Source: a virus | Direction: 5' to 3' (one strand) | Virus record (IMG/VR): IMGVR_UViG_3300005289_000003 | Location: 1 to 64,000 of that record | DNA: 64,000 nucleotides | In this document: one piece after another, positions 51,517 through 59,247 of the stretch | Position numbering within the stretch: the stretch's first letter is position 1 | Layout: each line of letters begins with the position of its first letter | Made by a program: the position numbers and the translations under genes | Notes under the pieces: generated by a model | Told to the model about the DNA's origin: nothing | What the model saw: the letters and a program-made list of their open reading frames with translations, nothing else | The model's database searches: none

Positions 51517-52003
51517 CCCTAGCTCCGTCCGGTTGGCATTCGCGGTGACGGGGCCACGTGGCGAGAAGTTCTATCTTTTTGACCTACCTAAAGATAAGGT
51601 CGAAGCATGTGGCTACGCCTACCGGTACACCAGAGACGTAATTTCTGAATTCTCTTTCTTCGGGTGTCGTCCGGTCGTCTTCTGTGAGCGTCAGGTAGGA
51701 AGCCCCAGAGGGGGCTACAACGCGCTCATACCTCAGGCCCATGTCTCGGGTGCCATCATGGCCGCTACGGTCACTGCGGCCACCCCAGCACCCTTCGTGC
51801 CCGTGCAGGTGGGCACATGGAAGAAGACAGTGATAGGGGTCGGGAGTGCCGGCAAGGATCTGGTAGCCGCACGCATCAAAGTCATGTGGCCGTCCGCATG
51901 GGAAGTTGCCCAACAACACCCAAAGACTAAGGGACGGCAAGACATCATTGATGCTGCGGCTATGAACCTCTGGGGTCGCATGTACCAGAATGGCAAAATT
52001 TAA
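51479..52003 (+). CDS. RuvC-like Holliday junction resolvase
   Basis: 174 aa, GTG start. IAIDPSSVRLAFAV gives the first Asp, VVFCERQVGSP the Glu, and RQDIIDAAAMN the final Asp pair of the RNase H-fold RuvC active site. Cleaves branched DNA from recombination or packaging. Confidence 0.85.
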   Translation: MSKRYKHTTIAIDPSSVRLAFAVTGPRGEKFYLFDLPKDKVEACGYAYRYTRDVISEFSFFGCRPVVFCERQVGSPRGGYNALIPQAHVSGAIMAATVTAATPAPFVPVQVGTWKKTVIGVGSAGKDLVAARIKVMWPSAWEVAQQHPKTKGRQDIIDAAAMNLWGRMYQNGKI

Positions 52004-52378
52004 ATGACATTTGAAGAGGCTAAGCACATACTTAGTCAGATAACGTATAAGCCTGGTTGGAAATTCATTTTAAGTCCAGCCTATATGGATAATACGGCAG
52101 TCATTCATATTGATTATGAAGCCGATGAAGCAAGACTTCATCGAGCAAGATATATGCCAAAGACACACATAGTTTCCAGCCACATGATTTCTTTGGGATC
52201 TTTGGAGACTTCATACTTCCTTAGTCAAGTGTGGCGAGCAATCCTGGAAGCAGAGACTCACGAAATGCTAGAGTTCTTCAAAGTAAACGGTGAGATCTAT
52301 TGTGATCCACACGAGCGAGAGAACTACCGATACGGTAGCCCACCGAAGATGCCAGACTTCACTAAGTCCATAAACTAG
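52004..52378 (+). CDS. Paralogous YKPGWxF protein A
   Basis: 124 aa. TFEEAKHILSQITYKPGWKFILS aligns with VNLVNAIIYKPGWTFTAEE of the leftward gene at 54298, as do the following IDYEAD/IDYPAR and EAETHEMLEFF/DIEMHEAREYF. The two paralogues lie in opposite operons. Function unknown. Confidence 0.75.
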   Translation: MTFEEAKHILSQITYKPGWKFILSPAYMDNTAVIHIDYEADEARLHRARYMPKTHIVSSHMISLGSLETSYFLSQVWRAILEAETHEMLEFFKVNGEIYCDPHERENYRYGSPPKMPDFTKSIN

Positions 52379-52382
52379 AGAA

Positions 52383-52412
52383 GGGCCGTGGCTTTTGCCA
52401 CGGCCCTTTCTC
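52383..52412. terminator. Bidirectional terminator
   Basis: GGGCCGTGGC TTTT GCCACGGCCC with T/A-rich flanks between converging blocks. Confidence 0.9.
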
Positions 52413-52422
52413 ACGTCCTGGG

Positions 52423-52692
52423 TTAGTTCTTGTCTAGCTGTTCTGCCCTGAGATAGATATCTACCCCGTCTAGCCGAACATGAATGTTGGGGTAGTTCAC
52501 TCTGGTGTATTGCAGGAGTGACGAGTAGAGGCTACGAACGGTCGTCGTCCTGCCTCTCCAGTTGAGAAAGCTCTGTGGAACTCTCCAGGGCTTCTCACCA
52601 CCAGCACGCTTGAACTCCGTGATGACTTCGCTAGACCTGGATACCTGGATCTTACGGGGTGATCCGTCCCTATTAGTTGTAGTCACGTTCAT
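52423..52692 (-). CDS. Hypothetical basic protein
   Basis: 89 aa. KIQVSRSSEVITEFKRAGGEKPWRVPQSFLNWRGRTTTV is basic, possibly nucleic-acid binding. Overlaps the upstream gene by 20 bp. Function unknown. Confidence 0.65.
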   Translation of the reverse strand: MNVTTTNRDGSPRKIQVSRSSEVITEFKRAGGEKPWRVPQSFLNWRGRTTTVRSLYSSLLQYTRVNYPNIHVRLDGVDIYLRAEQLDKN

Positions 52693-53170
52693 TGCCTTCT
52701 ACTCGTTGCGGTCCGAATGCTGACGTAAGTTGCTCTTTTACTGCGGCGACGAAATCAGGGTTCTCTAGGGGAAGGTCTGTTCCTTCTCCATTAGTCAGCA
52801 TCTCTATCTCGGCGTAAGCCTTCAGAACTTTACTGGCTTCCAGAGACAAAGTGCTGACTTCTACATCAGGCCAAAGCCTGAGCATCTTCCACATGAACTC
52901 AGTTGCGTTGACGGCATTAGGAATGCTCGCCGCATTTCTCGGTATTCCGAACTCTTCCATCATTGCTTTATAAAGCAGAGTCCGAAGCTTGAACCGAACC
53001 TCTACAGCCGTCAGTATTTCTCCGTCATCCCAGTCACCAACTATTTGGTTGATGATGTTGGCTGGTTCGGTACCGGGCCACAGGTTCACTATCTCCTGAT
53101 AGACCATGTAGGCGTAATTCCTAATGTTGCCTAGCAGGAATTCCATGTCTTCTATATCTTTTTGTTCCAC
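52673..53170 (-). CDS. Helical acidic protein
   Basis: 165 aa; GTG after TTTAGGA. Mostly helices (EDMEFLLGNIRNYAYMVYQEIVNLW). Contains IPRNAASIPNAVNATEFMWKMLRLWP. Function unknown. Confidence 0.7.
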   Translation of the reverse strand: MEQKDIEDMEFLLGNIRNYAYMVYQEIVNLWPGTEPANIINQIVGDWDDGEILTAVEVRFKLRTLLYKAMMEEFGIPRNAASIPNAVNATEFMWKMLRLWPDVEVSTLSLEASKVLKAYAEIEMLTNGEGTDLPLENPDFVAAVKEQLTSAFGPQRVEGNERDYN

Positions 53171-53190
53171 TCCTAAAGCCTCTCAAACTG

Positions 53191-53257
53191 CCGTAGGGGA
53201 CCTGAGGCAGCCTCCCGGGGTGTTCGTACCGGGCAGACGTTCTCAGGTCCCCTACGG
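53191..53257. repeat. 16-bp perfect inverted repeat
   Basis: CCGTAGGGGACCTGAG pairs with CTCAGGTCCCCTACGG across 35 nt that contain CCCGG/CCGGG. A GGCCCC/GGGGCC hairpin follows. Possibly a terminator or processing hairpin between leftward genes. Confidence 0.7.
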
Positions 53258-53282
53258 GGCTTCTAGGCCCCTTCCTGGGGCC

Positions 53283-53447
53283 TCACTGAACCAGGGTGGT
53301 CACTACGTCCCTGATCACTTGCTTGCGATTCCAGTGCTTGCCCGTACCCGTCTTCAGGTCCATGGACATCAGGCCCAATTGCACGGACAGATCGTGCAGC
53401 GCTTGAGCAAGCTCTAGGTCTTCATCCGTTGGCTTCCGGCTACCCAT
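53283..53447 (-). CDS. Small hypothetical protein
   Basis: 54 aa. DEDLELAQALHDLSVQLGLMSM then a basic C-terminus (GKHWNRKQVIRDV). ATG directly after the upstream stop. Function unknown. Confidence 0.6.
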   Translation of the reverse strand: MGSRKPTDEDLELAQALHDLSVQLGLMSMDLKTGTGKHWNRKQVIRDVVTTLVQ

Positions 53448-53861
53448 TCAGACCAGCCCTTCCAGTTCCTGAGGCTTCCCGAAGTGAGAGAACAGCATCG
53501 GACGTAGCTTCCGCCATTCCTCTATCGGGTCATGCTGGGTGTCGTCCGGTGCATCGTCGTCAAGTATTTCATTCAACCACTGAACGATGATGCCGCGTAC
53601 GTGCATCGCGTGCTCATGCCAGACGACGAAGGAAGCGATTTGGATTACCTCGAAGAATTCCATTGGGTCCATACTCACGGCCCAAAAGTCGGTGGCCAGC
53701 AGAGCCAGCGAACCGGTACGCGGTTCCTCGTTGTTCCGATCGGGAAGCAGAGCTTCCAGGATCCTCCGATCGTTCTGGAGAACTACCTCGTACCGTTCGG
53801 CCCACTCCTCCGGAATATCTCCGGTCGACATCTTGTCAAAAAGATCCCATACAGCACTCAC
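53448..53861 (-). CDS. Hypothetical protein
   Basis: 137 aa; GTG after AGGGAGGTAATTAAC is chosen over the long N-terminal extension. Helical and acidic (VWDLFDKMSTGDIPEEWAERYEVVLQ). Function unknown. The 53862-53973 leader has two small hairpins. Confidence 0.7.
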   Translation of the reverse strand: MSAVWDLFDKMSTGDIPEEWAERYEVVLQNDRRILEALLPDRNNEEPRTGSLALLATDFWAVSMDPMEFFEVIQIASFVVWHEHAMHVRGIIVQWLNEILDDDAPDDTQHDPIEEWRKLRPMLFSHFGKPQELEGLV

Positions 53862-53973
53862 GTTAATTACCTCCCTATAGTTGCCTCTTCCGATGAAGAG
53901 GCTACGTGCCTTTCCCTGGTTTCGCACCATAAGCCGCTTTCCGAAGAAAGCACTTGGGTAAGGCCACCTTGGT

Positions 53974-54285
53974 TTAACCGTTAGTGAACTTGACCACCGG
54001 GGCATCTCCCCAGTCTGGATCCTTTTCCATTAGGTCCCAACGGTAATCAGACCTTCTGGGGAGATCCACTTCAAAACCGGTAGGGACGCGAGTAACCAGC
54101 ATCTCTACGGTTCCGCCAGGAATCTTGTTCGGGGTGTGGCTGGTCTTTACCCACATGTCCCTATTGGCATCAGCCCACATGGCCCATGGGACCACATAGG
54201 CGGATTGACCAATCTTTAGGTCTGCCAATGTGCGCCGTTCCAACCGCTTCGGAAGTTTGGGCCGCTTCCAGAAACTCACTGCCAT
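53974..54285 (-). CDS. Small beta-rich protein
   Basis: 103 aa; ATG after AGGAGAAGTGGGAA. TLADLKIGQSAYVVPWAMWADANRDMWVKTSH, then TVEMLVTRVPTGFEVDLPRR: an IGQxAYVVPW start like other small barrel proteins here. Function unknown. Confidence 0.7.
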   Translation of the reverse strand: MAVSFWKRPKLPKRLERRTLADLKIGQSAYVVPWAMWADANRDMWVKTSHTPNKIPGGTVEMLVTRVPTGFEVDLPRRSDYRWDLMEKDPDWGDAPVVKFTNG

Positions 54286-54297
54286 TTCCCACTTCTC

Positions 54298-54684
54298 CTA
54301 GACGATGCCGAACTTCAGGTCATCCACCATCGTTCCGAATCGCTTCATGCCCGCGATCGTGTGGGGGTGGAATGGCGCGTCCATGTCCGGTGAGGTACGG
54401 AAGTACTCGCGTGCCTCATGCATCTCGATATCAAAGATGACTTCCAGGACACGACGGAGAAGGCTGTAGTGGTCGCAATCGGCCACCACCAGGGGGAAGG
54501 AAGCGTAGGTCTTGATTTCCTCCGGATACTCGGGAGCCTGGTCCTGATTGGTGTTCCGGGCCGGATAGTCAATCCGGACCTTGATAGCTCCCTCAAACCG
54601 GTTGGTGTGCTCCTCCGCCGTGAAGGTCCAACCAGGCTTGTAGATGATGGCGTTCACCAGATTGACAGCCTCAACCGGTCGCAT
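54298..54684 (-). CDS. Paralogous YKPGWxF protein B
   Basis: 128 aa; ATG after AAAGGAGGAAATGAA. Paralogue of 52004-52378 (see there). Several Asp/His pairs (VVADCDHYSLLRRV, FDIEMHEAREYF) could bind metal. Function unknown. Confidence 0.75.
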   Translation of the reverse strand: MRPVEAVNLVNAIIYKPGWTFTAEEHTNRFEGAIKVRIDYPARNTNQDQAPEYPEEIKTYASFPLVVADCDHYSLLRRVLEVIFDIEMHEAREYFRTSPDMDAPFHPHTIAGMKRFGTMVDDLKFGIV

Positions 54685-54713
54685 TTCATTTCCTCCTTTT
54701 GTTTGATGAAGCC

Positions 54714-54953
54714 TTAGCGGACAGGGTTGGGAAGTTCGTTGATGACCACGCGACCGTAACCGAACTTGTCGGTAAGCCGCGCGTAGTACTCATCCGGGGT
54801 CTGGCCATTGTGTACGTACTCGCCATCAATGGCCGTGATGTGGCCCTTGAAGACTTCCAGGATGCCGGCCAGGGACCAAGGAACCTCACTGATGTCTGTG
54901 TCCTGGTAGACCATGACGGCGAGGTTGGTCCGCTTTGGCTTGATACCCAACAT
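54714..54953 (-). CDS. Small hypothetical protein
   Basis: 79 aa; ATG after AGGAGGAAAAGGGAA. Hydrophobic and beta start (TNLAVMVYQDTDISEV), helix, acidic middle. Function unknown. Confidence 0.7.
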   Translation of the reverse strand: MLGIKPKRTNLAVMVYQDTDISEVPWSLAGILEVFKGHITAIDGEYVHNGQTPDEYYARLTDKFGYGRVVINELPNPVR

Positions 54954-54992
54954 TTCCCTTTTCCTCCTTCTATTGGTTGTCGTGCTTACTGC

Positions 54993-55041
54993 GCTCCCCT
55001 ACCTGGGATCAAACCCGCAAGCTCTAAGGCTAGGAAGGGGA
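54993..55041 (-). ncRNA. Decayed tRNA-like element
   Basis: Read leftward: TCCCCT/AGGGGA acceptor-like ends, a GCGGG-TTTGATC-CCAGG T-arm relic, one short arm AGC/GCT, and no anticodon arm. In the leader of the gene at 54714. Confidence 0.35.
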
Positions 55042-55048
55042 TCCGGCC

Positions 55049-55291
55049 CTAAAGCCGGGATAGGTCTTCCTTGACGTCGTGGCCGATGTGCTGGACATCA
55101 ACGCTGACGTGGTGAATGTAGTGGCCGAAACCGTGAAGACCACCCATGGTGGTAATGCTGGCGTGGACGGCAGGTTCCGCGTGAATCACCAGGGCCATGA
55201 ACTCCACCGCCAGGATGAAGAGGAAGAACAGCAGAGACGATCCACTGTCGATCCGGTAGAAGGCAAGCTTGTCACGGGTGGCCTGAACCAT
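55049..55291 (-). CDS. Membrane protein with His-rich tail
   Basis: 80 aa; ATG after AAGGAGGAAAGAAA. Transmembrane helix LLFFLFILAVEFMALVIHA, then HGFGHYIHHVSVDVQHIGHD. The histidines may bind metal. Function unknown. Confidence 0.7.
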   Translation of the reverse strand: MVQATRDKLAFYRIDSGSSLLFFLFILAVEFMALVIHAEPAVHASITTMGGLHGFGHYIHHVSVDVQHIGHDVKEDLSRL

Positions 55292-55327
55292 TTTCTTTCC
55301 TCCTTGTTTGTTGAACTTGCATTGCGC

Positions 55328-55375
55328 GCCCTATTCGCCATCAAAGGCCACGGTGTCACTGCTGACCCGTAGGGC
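55328..55375 (-). ncRNA. Possible tRNA relic
   Basis: GCCCTA/TAGGGC ends 36 nt apart. Its flank TTGCATTGCGCGC resembles the flank of tRNA-Glu at 57545 (TTGCATTACCTTGCGCGC), suggesting a deleted tRNA. Confidence 0.3.
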
Positions 55376-55381
55376 TTGTGT

Positions 55382-55546
55382 TCACTCCTTCTCGGTGAAC
55401 TTAAACGCTGGTGGGAAATCTACTATCTGCCCGTCAGGAAGTTCCAACTTGGTCCACATGACCCACTGAGTTGGTATTACTATCCTTCCGACTATTTCGA
55501 AAGCAGAAGTCCCATACACGGTTTCCACTGAAACTTTGTAGGTCAT
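55382..55546 (-). CDS. Small hypothetical protein
   Basis: 54 aa. TYKVSVETVYGTSAFEIVGRIVIPTQWVMWTKLELPDGQIVD is all beta. ATG overlaps the upstream TGA. Function unknown. Confidence 0.65.
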   Translation of the reverse strand: MTYKVSVETVYGTSAFEIVGRIVIPTQWVMWTKLELPDGQIVDFPPAFKFTEKE

Positions 55547-55767
55547 CACGGTATGTTCCCTCTTACTACATTGAACTTCTCGTCTCTAGCTGTAACCCAG
55601 AGACGTTCCGTTAGCGTGCTGGTGTCTATTGCCGTGAAGCCAACATCATCGATAAACAACCCTGGGGTTATCTCTATCTGAGTGTCAGTGTCTATCTCCT
55701 TAACTACCCAGTAGGTTTTATCAGAGAGGAAGACATCACCTTTCATCAACTGGTGAGCCTCTTTCAC
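55546..55767 (-). CDS. Small beta-rich protein
   Basis: 73 aa, GTG. LMKGDVFLSDKTYWVVKEIDTDTQIEITPG, then TERLWVTARDEKFNVV, similar in order to the VWIY small proteins. Overlaps neighbours at both ends. Confidence 0.65.
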   Translation of the reverse strand: MKEAHQLMKGDVFLSDKTYWVVKEIDTDTQIEITPGLFIDDVGFTAIDTSTLTERLWVTARDEKFNVVRGNIP

Positions 55768-55976
55768 TGCTCCTCCACGATCTTCCAGAACGACGCGCGG
55801 TAGTTTCCGGAGGGAAGGTCACCGGAGTGGACCTTCACACGGAGTTCATAGAACCCCTTGACCGTGTTGTAACCGTAGCCGTTGATGGTTCCGAAGATGG
55901 GCACATTCCCCATCTGGAAGGTGAATCGAACCTTCTTGCCGATTGCGTATTCAACCGGCTTGATTACCTTTGGCAT
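55764..55976 (-). CDS. Small beta-rich basic protein
   Basis: 70 aa; ATG after GGAGGGAAGGAA. YAIGKKVRFTFQMGNVPIFGTINGYGYNTVKGFYELRVKV has a clear Sm/SH3-like strand pattern with GxG turns. Function unknown. Confidence 0.7.
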   Translation of the reverse strand: MPKVIKPVEYAIGKKVRFTFQMGNVPIFGTINGYGYNTVKGFYELRVKVHSGDLPSGNYRASFWKIVEEQ

Positions 55977-56007
55977 TTCCTTCCCTCCTTTGTTTTGCCT
56001 TGTTACG

Positions 56008-56057
56008 TGGGTTTGCTGGATTCGAACCAGGCCATCCGCTCCATCTAGCGCTAACCC
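56008..56057 (-). ncRNA. Mini tRNA-like element lacking anticodon arm
   Basis: Read leftward: GGGTTAG/CAAACCC acceptor (6 of 7 pairs), D-like arm CGCT-AGATGG-AGCG, T arm CTGG-TTCGAAT-CCAG, discriminator A. About 50 nt, with no anticodon arm. Its D-like arm is repeated at 56404. Confidence 0.5.
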
Positions 56058-56063
56058 TGGGGC

Positions 56064-56261
56064 TTACCAGCCCCTTGCCTTCTTGTACTCTCGTTGACTC
56101 TTGCGGCTACTGAAGTAACGCCCGACCTTTTCGAACTGGTTACCGACCATGATGATCAGAATATGCAGCCAAAAAACAATGGCAATCAATGCCAAGACTG
56201 CAAGGACTGCACAAATTGGCGCAAAGAAACCGATTAGGAAAGCGTTCGCTGATTGGTCCAT
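56064..56261 (-). CDS. Two-helix membrane protein
   Basis: 65 aa. FLIGFFAPICAVLAVLALIAIVFWLHILIIMV is a long hydrophobic region, then a basic tail (SSRKSQREYKKARGW) inside the cell. Function unknown. Confidence 0.7.
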   Translation of the reverse strand: MDQSANAFLIGFFAPICAVLAVLALIAIVFWLHILIIMVGNQFEKVGRYFSSRKSQREYKKARGW

Positions 56262-56263
56262 GG

Positions 56264-56371
56264 TCAGTCCATTTCCGCAAGCTTGCCGATCAGGCTAAAG
56301 ATGAAGTAGAACAAAGCGAAAGCGCCTAGTCCCCCGAAGATTCCAAGGATTGGCGCCAGGATCTCCATCAT
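56264..56371 (-). CDS. 35-residue membrane peptide
   Basis: MMEILAPILGIFGGLGAFALFYFIFSLIG with AAAGGAGGAAGTCAA before the ATGs. A single transmembrane helix with GG motifs. Immediately before the membrane protein at 56064. Confidence 0.65.
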   Translation of the reverse strand: MMEILAPILGIFGGLGAFALFYFIFSLIGKLAEMD

Positions 56372-56403
56372 TTGACTTCCTCCTTTTAGTTGATTTCCTT
56401 ACG

Positions 56404-56453
56404 TGGGTGCCGCCGGATTTGAACCGGTTAACGCTCCATCTAGCGCGGTCCCT
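56404..56453 (-). ncRNA. Mini tRNA-like element, copy 2
   Basis: Same D-like arm (CGCT/AGCG around AGATGG) and flank TTACGTGGG as 56008, T arm CCGG-TTCAAAT-CCGG, but the acceptor stem is mostly unpaired (GGG/CCC only). Probably decaying. Confidence 0.4.
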
Positions 56454-56462
56454 GCCTGTTAC

Positions 56463-57509
56463 TTAGAACGCCCGTGCCACGTCCCATGCCTTGTCCAGCG
56501 CGCTGGTAAGCGCGGGAACCGACTCCAGGACACGGCGCGCGTTGGCCTCTGCCCTGGTCTCGCCAGAGCGCGTCTGCACGCGCCCCGGAAGGTGCTGGGT
56601 GACTTCCACCGTGGCGTTCAACCACCCTGCCGCCGTGCCGCTAATGTCCGCCGTAGTGGCCGAACGGAGGGCACCGAAAAGGGCCTCCCGCTGCTTCTCC
56701 ATCACGGTCTGGCCACGCTTGGAGTCCTTCTCTCCCCACCCGTAAAGGTCGGTCCACGCGGCCAAAGCCTGATCGGCCGTGACCCGAGTGTTGAGAAGTT
56801 CCCGATAGTCCGCGATCCACTTCTCAAGGTCAGCGTCACCCTTGGCAAGGATCTTCTGAACCGTCGCGTCAATCTTCGACGGAGCTAGGGCACTGTGCTT
56901 GATGCTCACAGCACCCATGACCTTGGAAGAAGTCATCAGGTTCGCGCACACCCGCCGGATCCCCCGAAGAGAAACCCTCAGGGCCGTCTTGCCGTTGTTG
57001 CCAAGGTCCAGTTGCCACCGGAAAGCGATAACCTCCCGGCTTTCAACCTGACGCTTGGCCACATCCGAATACGCCGTAGTCGTGAAGTCCGCTGACTTGT
57101 GTTCGAACACCAACCGGGTAACCGGCCCTGGAACGATGCTCATCAGTGGGTGACCCGTGGCGGTAATAGCGTCCACCAGGGGAACAACCTCTTCCGGAAG
57201 GATGAAGTTGAAGCCCTCCGAAGCCTGCCCGAACCGAACCGATTCCCGATCCGGCCCGAAGTTGTGGACGATGATTGCCGCTTCGGACGCTGGCGCCATG
57301 TGGATGTTTCCGCGTGAGTCCATCGCGCTCTGGGGAGCGGTTTCCGCTTCCCACCCGAAAAGACCCGCGTCGTTCATGGCCTGGTTCGCGTTCTCCATGT
57401 TGCCCTGAACCGTCGACAGAAGCTCAAACGGGTCAAGAACCCCGTTAGCAGCAACGGCGAATTCCTGGCGGTCCAGACCAGCGGAGAAGATTTCCATTTC
57501 GCGAGACAT
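56463..57509 (-). CDS. DUF932 protein
   Basis: 348 aa. LDRQEFAVAANGVLDPFELLSTVQGNMENANQAM, ITATGHPLMSIVPGPVTRLVFEHKSADF and RWQLDLGNNGKTALRVSLRGIRRVCANLMTSS follow the DUF932 (phage/plasmid-like) family, common beside plasmid and phage replication genes; molecular role unknown. Codon use is more GC-rich than neighbouring genes. ATG after AAGGAGGAAATGGA. Confidence 0.85.
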   Translation of the reverse strand: MSREMEIFSAGLDRQEFAVAANGVLDPFELLSTVQGNMENANQAMNDAGLFGWEAETAPQSAMDSRGNIHMAPASEAAIIVHNFGPDRESVRFGQASEGFNFILPEEVVPLVDAITATGHPLMSIVPGPVTRLVFEHKSADFTTTAYSDVAKRQVESREVIAFRWQLDLGNNGKTALRVSLRGIRRVCANLMTSSKVMGAVSIKHSALAPSKIDATVQKILAKGDADLEKWIADYRELLNTRVTADQALAAWTDLYGWGEKDSKRGQTVMEKQREALFGALRSATTADISGTAAGWLNATVEVTQHLPGRVQTRSGETRAEANARRVLESVPALTSALDKAWDVARAF

Positions 57510-57544
57510 TCCATTTCCTCCTTATAGTGTTGCATTACCTTGCG

Positions 57545-57617
57545 CGCTCCAAAGGGGAATCCAACCCCTGTCTTCTGGTTGAGAGCCAGAGATCCTAAGC
57601 AATTGAACGATTGGAGC
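57545..57617 (-). tRNA. tRNA-Glu (CTC)
   Basis: Leftward. Acceptor GCTCCAA/TTGGAGC, anticodon stem TCTGG/CCAGA with loop CTCTCAA, T arm AGGGG-TTGGATT-CCCCT. T loop TTGGATT departs from TTCGATT. Located in the DUF932 leader, away from the main array. Confidence 0.8.
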
Positions 57618-57791
57618 TAGGAGGATTTAGTCACTCACTATTTAGTTAGCGGATTGGGGTCACTGCCCGTCCGTCCGGAATTCCGGCTTCCACCCGCCCC
57701 GTAGCACCCGCGCGTCCTGGTTCGAACCTTCGGGCTATTGCGTCCGGCCGTTGGTGGCTTTTTTGTTTTCGTGTTCCCCGTGCAACACCAA

Positions 57792-57820
57792 CTATGGGGG
57801 ACGGACACCCCGCCAGTCAA
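57792..57820 (-). promoter_or_regulatory. Leftward promoter, TTGACT-17-CCATAG
   Basis: Preceded by AAAAAATCTTGAAGAAAGTTC, the same upstream block as the left-end early promoters. Drives tRNA-Glu, DUF932 and the genes beyond. The 57618-57791 leader holds small hairpins only. Confidence 0.7.
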
Positions 57821-57925
57821 GAACTTTCTTCAAGATTTTTTATAAACCTGTGACCTGGGGTTTTTGGTAATCAGCAACCAGGACGGGCAACCGGACGGCC
57901 CGGAACCTGCCTCCCAGGTGGAGGG

Positions 57926-57962
57926 ACGCGCGCCTACGCGCGTACGTGCGTGCGCGTACGTG
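57926..57962. repeat. Alternating purine-pyrimidine tract
   Basis: About 37 bp of nearly unbroken CG/TA/TG alternation (ACGCGCGCCTACGCGCGTAC then GTGCGTGCGCGTACGTG), in gene-free DNA between a promoter and a terminator. Such tracts can adopt Z-DNA under negative supercoiling. Confidence 0.65.
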
Positions 57963-57967
57963 GGAGG

Positions 57968-58056
57968 GCCTGAGAGCCACCAGGAGCACTGAACCTGCCC
58001 CCGGACATGCCAAAGGCCCGGACCGTTGGGGTCCGGGCCTCTCTGTGGCTCTCAGG
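57968..58056 (-). terminator. Nested terminator
   Basis: Outer CCTGAGAGCCAC/GTGGCTCTCAGG and inner AGGCCCGGACC/GGTCCGGGCCT (58014-58040), directly downstream of the leftward gene at 58052. Confidence 0.75.
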
Positions 58057-58495
58057 CTGATCGGAGTGGCATGTATTGGGACAGATCCCCCGGATAGGGG
58101 AAGAACACCCCGACGTCTGCCCTGTCATAGAAGTAGGCGCCGATGAAGTCGGGAGACCTACCGGCGGACATCATGGTTTCCCCGTTTACCGTGCTGTAGG
58201 CGTGACGAATAGTCCGGCCGCTGGAAATGAAATCATCGACAAAAAGCCACGTCTCGCCTATTTCTCCTTCAATGATGTTTCCACTGTTCCGGCTTTCACC
58301 CTCCTTGCGAACGATCGCCCATTTCTTGCCGAGAATTTCAGCGGCACGGGGAATGACCAGGGCACCAGAGAGACCAACGCCAACCATGGTGTCGAACTCT
58401 TCGGTTACCTTTTCCGCTATGTCATCCGCGAACCACTGGCCGGAACGATTGAAAGCCTTACGCAACCAGATAGCGTGATCCGAATAGGTGTTCAT
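58052..58495 (-). CDS. Phosphoribosyltransferase-like protein
   Basis: 147 aa; ATG after ATAAGGAGGGCCTTAAG. ETWLFVDDFISSGRTIRHAY is the PRPP-binding VDDxxxxGxT motif. GVGLSGALVIPRAAEILGKKWAIVRK provides the preceding strand. Probably nucleotide or base salvage; specificity not evident. Confidence 0.8.
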   Translation of the reverse strand: MNTYSDHAIWLRKAFNRSGQWFADDIAEKVTEEFDTMVGVGLSGALVIPRAAEILGKKWAIVRKEGESRNSGNIIEGEIGETWLFVDDFISSGRTIRHAYSTVNGETMMSAGRSPDFIGAYFYDRADVGVFFPYPGDLSQYMPLRSA

Positions 58496-58524
58496 CTTAA
58501 GGCCCTCCTTATAAGACTTACCAA

Positions 58525-58941
58525 TTAGAGCAAGAAGCCGTACTTCTCGGCCAACCGGGAGACTCCCACGTGGTAGCAGACATCTACCTTCGGTGTTCCG
58601 TCGACCTTGACACCAGGCACGGCCCGAAAGCGGAAGACACCATGAGGGCACGTGCATTGACCCTTGATGGAGGCCAGATAGTTTCTGTCCCCCTTCTTGG
58701 AACGCACCTTGTAGATACCAGGGAAGACAGTCTTCTGTATCGCTCCATCTTCAATAACGTCTATGGCATTATCCAGTTGACCGACGTACATACTGTGAGG
58801 GTTGTTACTGATAAGTTTTTCCAGATAGGAGACAGCCTTATCCCTACGTTCGGCTATCTCTTTTACGGCGCACTCACGACCGTAACCACGGGCTATAGAC
58901 GGACCAGCCTTTAGGAGATGGCCGCAACGCTTGCACTTCAT
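58525..58941 (-). CDS. DUF6011/SWIM-type zinc protein
   Basis: 138 aa. MKCKRCGHLLKAGPSIARGYGRECAVK matches the DUF6011 zinc module. CTCPHG...VDVCYHVGVS later is a CxC...CxH SWIM-type finger. Likely nucleic-acid binding. ATG after GGAGACACCTAT. Confidence 0.75.
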   Translation of the reverse strand: MKCKRCGHLLKAGPSIARGYGRECAVKEIAERRDKAVSYLEKLISNNPHSMYVGQLDNAIDVIEDGAIQKTVFPGIYKVRSKKGDRNYLASIKGQCTCPHGVFRFRAVPGVKVDGTPKVDVCYHVGVSRLAEKYGFLL

Positions 58942-58985
58942 ATAGGTGTCTCCCGGTTTGGAGCTTGACGGACGTGGGGGCCACA

Positions 58986-59014
58986 GTCTTACCTACCTCC
59001 CGTCAGTCTGTCAA
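58986..59014 (-). promoter_or_regulatory. Leftward promoter, TTGACA-17-TAAGAC
   Basis: TTCTTGACAGACTGACGGG is shared with promoter P1 of the tRNA array (20776-20794). Preceded by AAAAAATCTTGGTAAGAAG. Confidence 0.75.
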
Positions 59015-59057
59015 GAACTTCTTACCAAGATTTTTTCTCCCTCGGTTGCCTACCTGA

Positions 59058-59200
59058 CATCTCCCCCGATGTCCCCATATATCCGGGCGATTGGGGCAAA
59101 TCGGACAAACCGTTGACGATCGGGCAAATAGGCTGGTAAGCTCCGAACACCGGACAAGACGGGCCTTTTTGCCGAATCGGGTCATAGCGTGTAATGTCCG
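59058..59200. repeat. TGTCC/GGACA cluster at divergent promoters
   Basis: TGTCC, GGGCA, GGACA, GGGCA, GGACA, GGGCC and TGTCC words with 9-10 bp steps in places, between the leftward promoter at 58986 and the rightward gene at 59248. Confidence 0.5.
59113..59142 (+). promoter_or_regulatory. Possible rightward promoter
   Basis: TTGACG, 18 bp, TAAGCT, embedded in the GGACA/GGGCA cluster upstream of 59248. Confidence 0.4.
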
Positions 59201-59247
59201 ATAGGTACAACCACAAATAGTTTTCACATTGGGAGCAAAAAACAACT

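Noticed and set aside
50039-52003. Cas4-like gene as part of a CRISPR system
   Set aside because: No direct-repeat array, Cas1 or Cas2; stand-alone Cas4-like exonucleases are common in phages.
53191-53257. Inverted repeat as an insertion-sequence end
   Set aside because: Only 35 bp lie between the arms and there is no transposase; more likely an RNA hairpin.
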